From positions 372,001 through 436,000 of the forward strand of contig NZ_JABEPQ010000002.1 in NCBI RefSeq assembly GCF_013041615.1: a stretch of DNA of 64,000 bases, read 5' to 3'. The notes beneath the pieces are model-generated. The model did no database searches, was not told where the DNA came from, and saw nothing but the letters and a program-made list of their open reading frames with translations. Positions 15,110-24,073 of this stretch are shown here, in pieces (position 1 is the first letter of the stretch; each line of letters opens with the position of its first letter). A program made the translations under genes and the position numbers. The stretch is from Knoellia koreensis (GTDB lineage: Bacteria; Actinomycetota; Actinomycetes; Actinomycetales; Dermatophilaceae).

Positions 15110-17269
15110 ATGCATCACACCACTGTGTCCACGACCAGGCCGCATTCAGCGACGGCGAGGGCATTGACCTGTCTGGCCGCGACCGTTGCGACCGTCGGCG
15201 CCCTGGGCCTGGCATCCGCGTCGGCTGCCTCGGCTGCACCGCTGCCCTGGGACATGGAACGCGCCGGCCTGCCCTGGGTGCCCAGTACCTCCGTGGACGG
15301 TGAGATCACCGTCGCGGCCGTCAAGGTCGACGACCCCAAGACCGGGGTGCTCAGGACGTTCAAGCGGGACGGCTCGCCGGTGACCTACGCCACCACCTGG
15401 GCGGGCGTGGACTCCCGCTGGGCGCCCGGTGGCGACAAGCTGCTCACCACCGCCACCCAGGGTTTCGACACCACCGCCATCGGTCCGAACGCGCCGGAGT
15501 ACGTCTACTCGCAGCGCTACGGCACCAGCCACAACTGGTCTCCCTACGGCGAGAGCAGCACAGTGGCGTCCACGGTGATCGGCAACACCCCCTACACCTC
15601 ACGCGCGTACTGGCAGGTGCGCAACACCACGCAGGTCCTCTCCCCGGCCACGGCGTCCGACCCGGGAGCCGGCGCACCGTTGCCCAGCGGTGACGGCTAC
15701 GTCGTCGACATCGCCGGTGGTGGCACCGGGGCCCGTGACCTGGGCATGGTCGAGGCGAGCTTCCCGGTGTGGGCCAACCCCTCCCTCAACGCGCCGAGCT
15801 CCGCCCCCACAGCACTCGGGTACTCCGCGCTCGACGCCCACGACGCCGCCATCTCGAACGACGGCACCCTCGCGTTCGTGGGCACCTCGGGCGACGGACC
15901 CGCCATCTTCGTCGACGAGGGCACCGGGCCGGTGGCCGTCGCCCCGCTCACGACCGCTTGCGCCGGACAGCGCCCCGCGTTCGCGCCGAGTGGCCGGTCG
16001 ATCGCCTACATCGCCCCCGTGGCGGGCGACTGCACCAGCACCGAGCTGCGCGTACTCGCCAAGTCCGGCAACACCTTCGTCGGTGGCACCGACGCCAAGG
16101 TGACCGACAGCCAGACCGGTGCGCCAGCGGGGATGACCTTCGCCAACCCCAGCTGGCGTCCCCGCACCCCGGCCGCCGAGAAGGTACGCCTCGGTGGCAA
16201 GGACCGGGTCGCCACGGCTGTCGCTGTCTCCCGGTACGGGTGGCCCGACGGGTCGCAGGGCGCGATCCTCGCCAGCTCGACGGCCTTCCCGGACGCCCTC
16301 GTCGGCGGCCCGCTCGCCGGTGCGATGGGCGCCCCGCTCCTCACCACCCCGACCAAAATGTTGGACAGCCGGGTCCTGGCCGAGCTGAAGCGGCTCATGC
16401 CGGCGACGCGTGACCGGTTCGTCTACATCGTCGGCGGCACGGGAGCCGTGTCCTCGTCCGTCCAGAAGACGTTGGAGAGCAACGGTTTCGGGGTGGTCCG
16501 GCTCGGCGCCAGCGACCGTTTCGGCACCAGCGTGGCGGTGGCCAAGGAGCTCGATGCCGGCTACACCGACTTCCCACTCCCCCGCAACACCGTGTTCCTC
16601 GCCAACGGCATGACCTTCCCCGACGCCCTGTCCGCAGGCCCGGCGGCCACGGGCTACTTCGCACCCGTCCTGCTGTCCAACGGCACGAAGGTGCCGGCAG
16701 TCGTCAACAACTACGTCTCCGGGCGCAGCCAGATCCGCAAGGTCAACGCGGTCGGCGGCAGCGCAGCCACCGCTATGCGCTCCTTCGGGGCGAAGGCCGG
16801 AGTCGCTGCCACGGGCGCGGACCGGTACGAGACCAGCGCCGTCGTCGCCCAGACCTGGTTCCCTGACGGCGCCGTCGTCGGGTACGCCAGCGGTGAGAAC
16901 TTCCCGGACGCCGTCACCGGCGGTGCGTTCATGAGCAACTGGTACGGCCCGCTCATGCTGGTGCGGTCCGCGACCGTCCCGAGCCCGGTCGGGTCGACCG
17001 CACTGGCCTACCGAGCATCCACCGACCAGACGGTGACCTTCGGTGGCACCGGCGTCATCTCCACGACCGTGCAGAACACCGTCGCCTCGCGGGCCGGCAC
17101 CCAGACCGCGGTGTGGGGCCCGACCACGCCGGTCGTCAACAACCCGGTCTACCCCGTCCCGCCGGCGGCCAAGGGCACGGCTCGCACGGACCGACCCGGC
17201 ACGCCCGACCAGCGGGGCAACCGGCTGCGTCCCGACACACAGGACTTCCGCTCGGCCAACCAGCGCTGA
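15110..17269 (+). CDS. Secreted protein: beta-propeller-like N-terminal region plus three cell-wall-binding type 2 repeats
   Basis: 719 residues. The signal peptide has a basic start, a hydrophobic core (LAATVATVGALGLA) and a likely cut after ASAASA (~40-43). Residues ~45-350 are rich in beta-type repeats with WAGVDSRWAPGGDKLLT, SNDGTLAFVGTSGDG and APSGRSIAYIAP, resembling TolB/PD40 propeller blades. Three CWB2 (PF04122) repeats follow near residues 358, 461 and 565: RLGGKDRVATAVAVS, RLGASDRFGTSVAVA and GADRYETSAVVAQ, each with a FPDAL or FPDAV turn. CWB2 modules attach proteins non-covalently to anionic wall polymers. A short Pro/Arg-rich tail ends it. No catalytic motif is visible. It stands alone as a single transcript. 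Confidence 0.88.
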   Translation: MHHTTVSTTRPHSATARALTCLAATVATVGALGLASASAASAAPLPWDMERAGLPWVPSTSVDGEITVAAVKVDDPKTGVLRTFKRDGSPVTYATTWAGVDSRWAPGGDKLLTTATQGFDTTAIGPNAPEYVYSQRYGTSHNWSPYGESSTVASTVIGNTPYTSRAYWQVRNTTQVLSPATASDPGAGAPLPSGDGYVVDIAGGGTGARDLGMVEASFPVWANPSLNAPSSAPTALGYSALDAHDAAISNDGTLAFVGTSGDGPAIFVDEGTGPVAVAPLTTACAGQRPAFAPSGRSIAYIAPVAGDCTSTELRVLAKSGNTFVGGTDAKVTDSQTGAPAGMTFANPSWRPRTPAAEKVRLGGKDRVATAVAVSRYGWPDGSQGAILASSTAFPDALVGGPLAGAMGAPLLTTPTKMLDSRVLAELKRLMPATRDRFVYIVGGTGAVSSSVQKTLESNGFGVVRLGASDRFGTSVAVAKELDAGYTDFPLPRNTVFLANGMTFPDALSAGPAATGYFAPVLLSNGTKVPAVVNNYVSGRSQIRKVNAVGGSAATAMRSFGAKAGVAATGADRYETSAVVAQTWFPDGAVVGYASGENFPDAVTGGAFMSNWYGPLMLVRSATVPSPVGSTALAYRASTDQTVTFGGTGVISTTVQNTVASRAGTQTAVWGPTTPVVNNPVYPVPPAAKGTARTDRPGTPDQRGNRLRPDTQDFRSANQR

Positions 17270-17286
17270 CCGAAGACCCTGCAGCT

Positions 17287-17316
17287 GCGGGCCCGCTCCT
17301 TCGGGGGCGGGCCCGC
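17287..17316. terminator. GC-rich terminator hairpin between convergent genes
   Basis: GCGGGCCCGC at 17287-17296 and again at 17307-17316, with a 10-base loop. It serves the CWB2 gene and possibly the convergent membrane-protein gene. Confidence 0.65.
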
Positions 17317-17388
17317 CGTCGTTGTCCCCCGCCCGTGTCCCCGGCCGAGTCCGTGGCAAGGCCTCGGTCGGTCCCAGCGCCGTGGGTC

Positions 17389-19527
17389 TCAGCGCGTCTG
17401 CGCCGACCCCGGGTAACCCAGCCACACCTGGACCGGCAGCTCGACGAGCGAGTCCGGGCGTCGCTCGAGCAGTCGGGGGTCCTCCAGGACGCGCGCGTCG
17501 ACACCGACGACGGCGCGCTCCAGCCCCAGTGCGCTGAGGGTCTCGGTCCGGTCGGCGGCCACCAGCACCAGCCGGCCTCCACGGGCCGCGACGGCCCGGC
17601 CGATCTGGTCCACGGCAGCAGTCAGCCGAGCCGGATCCTGTTGCAGCGCACGGGTCGTCGACAGGGCAGGCATGCCGCACCACCCGCGGATGACCTGAGG
17701 CCATTCGTTCGCCGCACGTGAGTCGACCATGAGCGCGACGTCGCCGGGTTGCAGCTGCTCACACAACGCGTCGACGGCGGCCACCTCCCCCAGCTCGACC
17801 CGCTCGGCCCGGTGGGGCCAGCTCGCGAGCGCCGACGGCACCAACAACGACGCGGCGACCCCGGCGCTGACGGCGACGTTCACGGCATACGGCCATCGCC
17901 TCGTCGACCACCGCGAGACGACAGCGGCGCACCCGACGACGAGCAGGACGACGGTCGGCAGGGCGATGACGAGGCGCCGGTCCGCCCACGGGTGGTCAGG
18001 GGTGATGCCCGGGCGGTAGACCGTCAGCAGCGTCGACCCGACCCCCACCACGGCCGCGCCCACCCACGGCGCGAGGGGCTTGCCCTCGACCCATCGCGAC
18101 CCGGCGCGGTGGGCCAGCACCGCGACGGCCACCAGTGCCAGCACCAGGGCAACCGGCCCGACCCACCACGACATCCAGACGAGCGACTGCTCGGCGTACG
18201 TGCGGCCTCCATCGACCGGAAGTCCTTGTCGCGCTTGCAGTCCCGCGACGACCCGCGAGCCCGGGTCGGCCGCCGACTGCCGCACGGTCTGCCACAGCGG
18301 GCGCGACGCCAGCACGACCCCCACCACCACGAAGAGCCCCGCGAGCACTCGCGGCAACCACGCCGAAACGAGGACCCCCAGCGACCACCCGCGTCGCGAA
18401 CCGACGACCAGGACCGCCCCCACCACCACGACGGCCACCAGCAACGCCACCAAGGGCAGCAGCGACCCGCCGATGCTGCGCAGGTACGACGACGACGTCA
18501 GCCAGGTCAGCCCGAACCCGACCGCCGAGCTCGCGACGACGGACACCGTGAGTGCCCGTGCGAACGCCTGCCGCTGCACCGCCGCGAGCGCCGCGACGAC
18601 GAGCACCAGCACCACCTCGCGCAACGCGTCGACGCGGATCGCGATCGAGCCGCCGAGCACGACACCGGCCACCACCGCCGACCGCCGTGCCGCCACCTCG
18701 TCCCCCACGACCGAGCAGCGCGCGGCCAGCGTCAGGGCGACGAGCGCCGCGGCGAGGGTGGGCAGCGCCACCGGTTCGGAGTACGTCGACCGCGCCACGT
18801 GCACGAGCGGGAAGAGCAGGCCGGTGGCCATTGCCGCGAGCGGTCCCCAGCGCGGCCCGACGAGCAGCGACCCGAGCAGCCCGACCCCGAGCAGGGTCAG
18901 GCCGAAGAGCACGGCCGGCAGCCAGAACACACCGCTCGACCCGCCGACCCACCAGGCCATCGAGTACCACGCGGACGGCCCGATCGGGAACTGCGGCTGC
19001 ACCGCCGGCTCCTGCGCGGTCCCCACGGAGTAGAACGCCGGGCTCGCCAGCGTGACACCGGGTATCTCGAGCACCGCGGGTCCACCCACCGCGCGCGCCG
19101 GCACCTCGATCGGGCGGGCGTGACCGGACGCGAGCTGCACGGCCGACTGGAGGTAGGAGCCGGAGTCACGTCGCGGCAGCACCTGCTCGGAGTGCGTCAG
19201 CCCGGTCCACACGGTCCCCCCGACGGCCACGAGGAGCAGGAGCGCGGTCGACCACACCGGCAGGGGCCGCACCGGCAGCCAGCTCGCCAGCCGCCAGGCG
19301 CCGACGAGGGTCACGACGGCCGCGACGGCCGCGACCCAGGGCAGCCACCAGCCCAGCAGGGCCAGGACCGCGGCCAGCAGCGACAGAAGCACCAGCCAGG
19401 CGCCGCCCGCGACCACGAGCCGCGTCACCACCCGCCCGCCGAGCGCCTCGCCGCGCAGCAGTGGCAGGTCGCCCGGGTCGCCTGCGGCCACGGCGGGGGC
19501 ACGGGTGCCGGGCGCGCGCAGACTCAC
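17389..19527 (-). CDS. Multi-pass membrane glycosyltransferase (GT-C-like)
   Basis: 712 residues with a dozen or more membrane helices and a C-terminal soluble part of ~140 residues. The first large outer loop carries LPRRDSGSYLQSAVQLASG (~117-135). An acidic residue there (D121) occupies the place of the catalytic aspartate of GT-C enzymes, which use polyprenyl-phosphate sugars outside the membrane. The C-terminal region has MVDSRAANEWPQVIRGW and RLVLVAADRTETL, probably a lumenal recognition domain. The GTG start at 19527 lies six bases after a minus-strand -10 box (TAGCGT), so translation is probably leaderless. The substrate is unknown. Confidence 0.78.
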   Translation of the reverse strand: MSLRAPGTRAPAVAAGDPGDLPLLRGEALGGRVVTRLVVAGGAWLVLLSLLAAVLALLGWWLPWVAAVAAVVTLVGAWRLASWLPVRPLPVWSTALLLLVAVGGTVWTGLTHSEQVLPRRDSGSYLQSAVQLASGHARPIEVPARAVGGPAVLEIPGVTLASPAFYSVGTAQEPAVQPQFPIGPSAWYSMAWWVGGSSGVFWLPAVLFGLTLLGVGLLGSLLVGPRWGPLAAMATGLLFPLVHVARSTYSEPVALPTLAAALVALTLAARCSVVGDEVAARRSAVVAGVVLGGSIAIRVDALREVVLVLVVAALAAVQRQAFARALTVSVVASSAVGFGLTWLTSSSYLRSIGGSLLPLVALLVAVVVVGAVLVVGSRRGWSLGVLVSAWLPRVLAGLFVVVGVVLASRPLWQTVRQSAADPGSRVVAGLQARQGLPVDGGRTYAEQSLVWMSWWVGPVALVLALVAVAVLAHRAGSRWVEGKPLAPWVGAAVVGVGSTLLTVYRPGITPDHPWADRRLVIALPTVVLLVVGCAAVVSRWSTRRWPYAVNVAVSAGVAASLLVPSALASWPHRAERVELGEVAAVDALCEQLQPGDVALMVDSRAANEWPQVIRGWCGMPALSTTRALQQDPARLTAAVDQIGRAVAARGGRLVLVAADRTETLSALGLERAVVGVDARVLEDPRLLERRPDSLVELPVQVWLGYPGSAQTR

Positions 19528-19533
19528 GCCGCA

Positions 19534-19606
19534 ACGCTAGCGCCAGAGCCACGTATGCCGTCGCACCTGCTCGGGTGCGGCCGCGCGACCACGCGCGAGG
19601 TAGCCT
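19534..19606. promoter_or_regulatory. Divergent leaderless promoters for the GT-C-like gene and tagD
   Basis: On the minus strand TAGCGT (19534-19539) ends six bases before the GTG at 19527. On the plus strand TAGCCT (19601-19606) ends seven bases before the tagD ATG at 19614. A motif copy GTATGCCG lies between them at 19553. Confidence 0.5.
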
Positions 19607-19613
19607 CTCCCGC

Positions 19614-20033
19614 ATGTCCGACGCCCCCCAGACCAAGCCGCGCACCGTCATCACGTTCGGCACCTTCGACGTGCTGCACGTGGGCCACATCCGCATCCTC
19701 AAGCGGGCGGCCGAGCTGGGCGACCGGCTGGTCGTGGGTGTCTCCGCCGACGCCCTCAACATCAGCAAGAAGGGGCGCGCCCCGGTCTTCTCCCAGGACG
19801 AGCGGCTCGAGATCGTCAGCAGCCTCAAGTTCGTCGACGAGGTCTTCGTCGAGGAGAGCCTGGAGCTCAAGCGCGACTACGTCGAGAAGTACAGCGCGGA
19901 CGTCCTCGCGATGGGTGACGACTGGAAGGGCCGGTTCGACTTCGTGTCCGACATCGCCGAGGTCGTCTACTTCCCGCGCACGCCGTCGGTGTCGACCACC
20001 GAGGTCATCGAGCACATCGCCAACAACGCCTGA
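19614..20033 (+). CDS. tagD: Glycerol-3-phosphate cytidylyltransferase
   Basis: 139 residues, typical for TagD. The cytidylyltransferase signature GTFDVLHVGH (16-25) holds the HxGH motif, and RTPSVSTTEV (122-131) matches the R-T-x-x-[IV]-S-T-T motif of the family. The enzyme makes CDP-glycerol from CTP and glycerol 3-phosphate, the donor for teichoic acid polymerases such as the two TagF-type proteins at 35741 and 43544. It is encoded apart from them, next to a TIGR03089 gene it overlaps by one base. The start is chosen because a -10 box lies seven bases upstream. A related cytidylyl- or adenylyltransferase for another polyol phosphate cannot be excluded. Confidence 0.88.
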   Translation: MSDAPQTKPRTVITFGTFDVLHVGHIRILKRAAELGDRLVVGVSADALNISKKGRAPVFSQDERLEIVSSLKFVDEVFVEESLELKRDYVEKYSADVLAMGDDWKGRFDFVSDIAEVVYFPRTPSVSTTEVIEHIANNA

Positions 20034-20743
20034 TGCCCGCGCCGACGCCCGCCCAGGTCTTGGCCGCCATGCTCGCGGCCGACCCGGGACGCCCCCGCGT
20101 CACCTACTACGACGACACCCCCGGCCCGACCCAGGGTGAGCGGATCGAACTGAGCGCCAAGGTCCTCGCCAACTGGGTGAGCAAGGCCGCGGGCGCGTTG
20201 CAGGACGAGTGGGACCTCGGTCCCGGCGACACCGTCCGGCTCGCCCTGCCACCCCATTGGCGCGCCCTCTACTGGGCCCTGGCCGCCTGGTCGGTCGGCG
20301 CGACGGTCGCCCTCGACCCCGAGCACGCCGACCTTGTGGTCACCGATGACCCGCTCACCGCCGAGCAGGAGCCGCCGGCGGTCCTCGTCACCCTGGCGGC
20401 GTTGGCGCGCGGCGCCCAGACGCAGCCCACCGGTGAGGTCTTCGACGAGGCGCGCCAGCTGGCGACGTTCCCCGACCAGTTCGTGGCGTATGCCGACCCG
20501 TCGCCGAGCGATGGCGCGTTGCGTCTCGCGGCCGGCACCACGGCATACGCCGACGTCGTCCCGCAGCGGGACTGGCCGGAGGGCGTGCGCGTGCACACGG
20601 CCGGCGACGAGCTCGATGACGTGCTGCGCACGGCGCTCGCCGCATGGGCCAGGGACGGGTCCCTCGTGCTCTCGCGCGGGCCGGAGCCCGAGGGTGGACG
20701 CGCGAACCGCCTTGCGGCAGAAGGCGTCACGCTCGAGCTGTAG
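20033..20743 (+). CDS. TIGR03089 family protein
   Basis: 236 residues. The pattern matches TIGR03089, an actinobacterial family resembling the N-terminal part of AMP-forming acyl-CoA synthetases: RVTYYDDTPGPTQGERIELSAKVLANWVSKAAGALQ near the start, then LGPGDTVRLALPPHWRALYWALAAWSVGATV. The ATP-binding P-loop of real adenylating enzymes is absent, so catalysis is doubtful. Members are often encoded beside LCP (LytR) genes and wall-polymer genes, as here beside tagD. The ATG overlaps the tagD stop by one base, indicating coupling. Function is unknown. Confidence 0.8.
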   Translation: MPAPTPAQVLAAMLAADPGRPRVTYYDDTPGPTQGERIELSAKVLANWVSKAAGALQDEWDLGPGDTVRLALPPHWRALYWALAAWSVGATVALDPEHADLVVTDDPLTAEQEPPAVLVTLAALARGAQTQPTGEVFDEARQLATFPDQFVAYADPSPSDGALRLAAGTTAYADVVPQRDWPEGVRVHTAGDELDDVLRTALAAWARDGSLVLSRGPEPEGGRANRLAAEGVTLEL

Positions 20744-20758
20744 CGGCGCAGGAGCGAC

Positions 20759-22216
20759 CTACCGGCGACGCAGCTTGGCCTCGATCGCCTGCCACGTCAC
20801 GGTCGCCACGGTCCCTGTGGAGGCCAGCTTGACGCTGCCCTGGAACTGCTTGACGGCGGAGACGACGCCCAGGTCGTAGACACCGGTGACCTTGAGGCCG
20901 AGGGCCGTCTGCAGGGCCTTGACCGCCGCGCCCTCGGAGCCGAGCCGGAGCACCGTGCCGTAGTAGGGCTTCATCGGGTAGTCGCGGCGCTCGAGCGCGG
21001 TCCACACGGGCTTGTCCGCGACGCCGGTGACCTTGAGCTGGTTGGCCTTCTGGAACGTCTTGACGGCGGTCGCAGTCCGGTCGCCGTACTGGCCGTCCAC
21101 CGACAGGCCGCCGAGGGCGCGCTGCAGCGCCTTGACCGACTCCCCCCGCGCGCCGGTCTTGAGGACCGTGCCCATGAGGGCGGTGTATGCCGTCGCGGCG
21201 CCGGGGTTGGCGACCGTGCGCGTCTTGGTCACGCCGGTCTGGGTCTGGCCGGTCGGGGTGCCCGTGGTCGGGGTGCCGGTCGTGGGGGTGCCGGTCGTCG
21301 GGGTGCCGGTGGTGGGCGGCGTGCTCGGCGTGCCCGCGACGGGGCGGGACGGCACCAGGCGCAGGGCGATCATGCGCGTCCAGGTGGCCGCGTCGAGGAC
21401 CCCGGTGACCGGCAGCTTCTGCGCCGTCTGCCAGGCCTTGAGGGCAGCGAGGGTCTGGGGACCGAACGCGCCGTCGGCGGTGACCTTGAGGGCCTTCTGC
21501 GCCACCGCCACGTCGGGCCCGTTGGCCCCGACGGCGAGCGTCGGGTAGGGAGTGTTGGCGGTCGGCGCGGGTGGCGCGGTCGGGGTCGTCGGGGTGGTCG
21601 GCGCGGGGGTCGAGCCACTCTTGCCACCCACGACGGTCAGCGCCTTGCCCGTCCACCACGAGGTGCGCTCCATCGCGCCGTCCCACGAGAACGAGAAGTG
21701 GATGTGGTCCGTGTGCGGCACCGGTCCGCTGTAGGGCGCCCACCCGCGACCGGGGTCGTAGGCGCGCCACATCTTGCGGTTCCAGATGATGTACATGATC
21801 CCGAAGCGCCGGGCCATGGCACCCGGCCGGCCCTGGGCGTCGGGGGCCGACAGCCACTGCGTCACCGAGTCGGCGATGGCCTTCTGGGTCGGGTTGTTGA
21901 CGTTGAGCATCCAGTCGACCGCGCGACCCTCCGAGTGCTCGGTCACGCCGCTGTTGCAGTTGCGCGAGATGCCGTAGGTCGTCGCCGACGTCTGCGCGTA
22001 GTAGGCCTTCATCAGCTCGGCGAAGGCCACCGCGCCGGGCTTGGCGACCGGGTCGCAGGTGGTCTGCGGCTGGTACGGCGAGGCGATGTCGAGGGCTGCC
22101 GGGAGCGTCTTCGACGGCGGCTTCGGCACGGTGGCCGCATCGGCTGCCGCCATGCCCAGGGGCAGGCTGACGACGGGGATGGCGATGATGCCGACGGCTC
22201 GCAGCAGACGCGACAC
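20759..22216 (-). CDS. Secreted M15-like peptidase-type domain with three peptidoglycan-binding modules
   Basis: 485 residues. A signal peptide ends near AAADA (~27). Residues ~55-180 resemble actinobacterial D-Ala-D-Ala carboxypeptidase-type domains: EHSEGRAVDWML (H94, D101) and PHTDHIHFSFSWDG (H168, H171, H173) supply likely zinc ligands and the catalytic site. Three PG_binding_1 modules follow (~225-285, 350-410, 425-483), each with the D-G-x-F/Y-G-x-x-T core. Modules one and two are joined by a low-complexity TTGTP repeat linker. It probably trims or cuts peptidoglycan in the wall. The GTG start has GGAG upstream. Paired TCACA boxes ~120 bases upstream resemble those before the amidase operon. 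Confidence 0.82.
   Translation of the reverse strand: MSRLLRAVGIIAIPVVSLPLGMAAADAATVPKPPSKTLPAALDIASPYQPQTTCDPVAKPGAVAFAELMKAYYAQTSATTYGISRNCNSGVTEHSEGRAVDWMLNVNNPTQKAIADSVTQWLSAPDAQGRPGAMARRFGIMYIIWNRKMWRAYDPGRGWAPYSGPVPHTDHIHFSFSWDGAMERTSWWTGKALTVVGGKSGSTPAPTTPTTPTAPPAPTANTPYPTLAVGANGPDVAVAQKALKVTADGAFGPQTLAALKAWQTAQKLPVTGVLDAATWTRMIALRLVPSRPVAGTPSTPPTTGTPTTGTPTTGTPTTGTPTGQTQTGVTKTRTVANPGAATAYTALMGTVLKTGARGESVKALQRALGGLSVDGQYGDRTATAVKTFQKANQLKVTGVADKPVWTALERRDYPMKPYYGTVLRLGSEGAAVKALQTALGLKVTGVYDLGVVSAVKQFQGSVKLASTGTVATVTWQAIEAKLRRR
21254..21316. repeat. Short in-frame tandem repeat coding the TTGTP linker
   Basis: Four near-identical 15-base units encode TTGTP inside the wall hydrolase gene. 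This is a flexible linker and a likely site of copy-number change. Confidence 0.7.
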
Positions 22217-22562
22217 AGGGCACTCCGGTCATGGTTTCGGGCGGACCCGGGCAGGGCCGCATGGCGACGGGGGGACGATCGGAACGGCCCGGCACCACCG
22301 GTCACGCGATGCACAGGCAGGACATTTGTCCCAGTGGTTCACAGCCATCACAAGTGGTTCGCCCGAACTACAACCATGGAGTTTCGCGGGCCATCGTCCG
22401 ACCGGCCGATGGGCGGCCGACGGCTGGCCGAGGGGCCCGGCGACGGCCGGTGGCGAGGGGTCGCGCGGCGAGGTTCGCATGTGGGCCGACCACGCGGCAT
22501 ACCCCCAGCTGTGTCCGGGGGCCACGCCCGGTGGAGCGGTGCCGGGAGATAGGGTCCACGGC
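22217..22562. promoter_or_regulatory. 346-base divergent regulatory region (wall hydrolase / CoA-transferase)
   Basis: The only gap above 300 bases. At 22320-22368 there is a dense cluster: interrupted palindrome GGACATTTGTCC (22320-22331), AGTGGTTC twice exactly 20 bases apart (22333 and 22353), TCACA twice nine bases apart (22339 and 22348), and the palindrome GTTCGCCCGAAC (22357-22368). These suit operators for the minus-strand hydrolase. At the other end TAGGGT (22550-22555) lies seven bases before the scoA ATG, a leaderless promoter. A motif copy is at 22495. I see no small gene or recognisable riboswitch. Confidence 0.5.
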
Positions 22563-23375
22563 ATGGACAAAGTCGTCTCCTCCGCGGCCGAGGCCATCGA
22601 CGGAATCGTCGACGGCTCCTCCCTGTCGGTGGGTGGTTTCGGGCTCTGCGGCATCCCGAGCGTGCTCATCGCGGCGATCCACGATGCGGGGGTGACGGAC
22701 CTCGAGGCGATCAGCAACAACTGCGGCGTCGACGACTGGGGTCTGGGAATCCTGCTGAAGGACAAGCGAATTCGCCGCATGGTCTCGTCCTACGTCGGTG
22801 AGAACAAGGAGTTCGAGCGGCAGTACCTCTCCGGCGAGCTCGAGGTCGAGCTCACGCCGCAGGGCACGCTCGCCGAGCGGCTGCGCGCCGGCGGCTCGGG
22901 CATCCCGGCGTTCTACACCGTGACCGGTGCGGGCACCCAGGTCGCCGAGGGCGGGCTCCCCTGGCTGTATGCCGCGGACGGCACGGTCGCGAAGGCGTCG
23001 CCGCCGAAGGAGACCAAGACGTTCGAGGTCGACGGCGAGGACAAGGAGTTCGTCCTCGAGCGCGCCATCGTCAGCGACTTCGGGCTCGTGCGCGCACTCA
23101 AGGGCGACCGGCACGGCAACCTCGTCTTCCACGAGTCCGCGCGCAACTTCAACCCGTTGTGCGCCATGGCCGGTCGCGTGACGATCGCCGAGGTCGAGGA
23201 GCTCGTCGAGCCGGGCGAGATCGACGCCGACCAGGTGCACCTCCCCGGCATCTACGTGCACCGGGTGCTGCCCCTCACCCCCGAGCAGGCCAAGGACAAG
23301 CGCATCGAACGCCGGACGGTCCGCCCGCGGCCGGGCGCCAGCGACGCCGAAGCCACGACCACCAAGGAGGCCTGA
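22563..23375 (+). CDS. scoA: 3-oxoacid CoA-transferase subunit A
   Basis: 270 residues. The alpha-subunit pattern is clear: [22 protein letters not shown] (~14-35), the glycine-rich CoA-binding region, then [26 protein letters not shown] and the C-terminal [32 protein letters not shown]. With subunit B it moves CoA from succinyl-CoA to acetoacetate or another 3-oxoacid, for ketone-body or short-chain acid use in the cytoplasm. The B subunit starts one base after the stop. The start is fixed by a leaderless -10 box (TAGGGT) seven bases upstream. Confidence 0.92.
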   Translation: MDKVVSSAAEAIDGIVDGSSLSVGGFGLCGIPSVLIAAIHDAGVTDLEAISNNCGVDDWGLGILLKDKRIRRMVSSYVGENKEFERQYLSGELEVELTPQGTLAERLRAGGSGIPAFYTVTGAGTQVAEGGLPWLYAADGTVAKASPPKETKTFEVDGEDKEFVLERAIVSDFGLVRALKGDRHGNLVFHESARNFNPLCAMAGRVTIAEVEELVEPGEIDADQVHLPGIYVHRVLPLTPEQAKDKRIERRTVRPRPGASDAEATTTKEA

Positions 23376-23376
23376 G

Positions 23377-24015
23377 ATGGCACTCACCCGTGAGCAGATG
23401 GCCGCCCGTGCCGCCGAGGAGCTGTCCGACGGCTCCTACGTCAACCTCGGCATCGGCCTGCCGACCCTCGTCCCCAACTACGTGCCGGACGACGTCGAGA
23501 TCGTGCTCCAGTCCGAGAACGGCATCCTCGGCGTCGGCGCCTATCCCGTTGACGGAGAAGAGGATCCGGACCTCATCAACGCCGGCAAGGAGACCGTGAC
23601 GCTGCGCCGCGGCGCCTCGTTCTTCGACTCGGCCACCAGCTTCGGCATGATCCGCGGCGGCAAGGTCGACGCCGCCATCCTCGGCGCGATGCAGGTCTCG
23701 GCCAAGGGCGACATCGCCAACTGGATGATCCCCGGCAAGATGGTCAAGGGCATGGGCGGCGCGATGGACCTCGTGCACGGCGCCAAGAAGGTCATCGTCC
23801 TCATGGAGCACAACGCCAAGGACGGCTCCTACAAGATCGTCGACGAGTGCTCGCTCCCCTACACCGGGCGCGGCGTGGTGCAGCGGATCATCACCGACCT
23901 GTGCGTCTTCGACGTCACCGACGACGGTCTGGTGCTGCGCGAGCTCGCCGAGGGCGTCACCGAGGACGAGGTGCGCGAGCGCACCGAGCCCGAGTTCACG
24001 GTCGACCTGGCCTGA
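23377..24015 (+). CDS. scoB: 3-oxoacid CoA-transferase subunit B
   Basis: 212 residues, normal length. The catalytic glutamate that forms the acyl-glutamyl-CoA intermediate is E47 in [22 protein letters not shown] (25-37) and [20 protein letters not shown] are also diagnostic. It works as a heteromer with the preceding subunit, from which it is separated by one base. A strong hairpin (24023-24052) terminates the operon against the convergent SpoIID-type gene. Confidence 0.93.
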   Translation: MALTREQMAARAAEELSDGSYVNLGIGLPTLVPNYVPDDVEIVLQSENGILGVGAYPVDGEEDPDLINAGKETVTLRRGASFFDSATSFGMIRGGKVDAAILGAMQVSAKGDIANWMIPGKMVKGMGGAMDLVHGAKKVIVLMEHNAKDGSYKIVDECSLPYTGRGVVQRIITDLCVFDVTDDGLVLRELAEGVTEDEVRERTEPEFTVDLA

Positions 24016-24022
24016 CGCAGCG

Positions 24023-24052
24023 GCGCCCGGACAGCCGCTGCTGTCCGGGCGC
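24023..24052. terminator. Bidirectional terminator hairpin
   Basis: Perfect 12-bp arms GCGCCCGGACAG (24023-24034) and CTGTCCGGGCGC (24041-24052) with a 6-base loop, between two convergent genes. Confidence 0.75.
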
Positions 24053-24073
24053 TCGCCACGTGCGGGCGGTGCG

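Noticed and set aside
21254-21316. Short tandem repeat as a CRISPR or VNTR locus
   Set aside because: It encodes an in-frame TTGTP linker between domains; there are no spacers.
22217-22562. A c-di-AMP (ydaO) riboswitch upstream of the wall peptidase
   Set aside because: Such riboswitches often precede actinobacterial wall hydrolases, but I could not find the conserved core in this leader.
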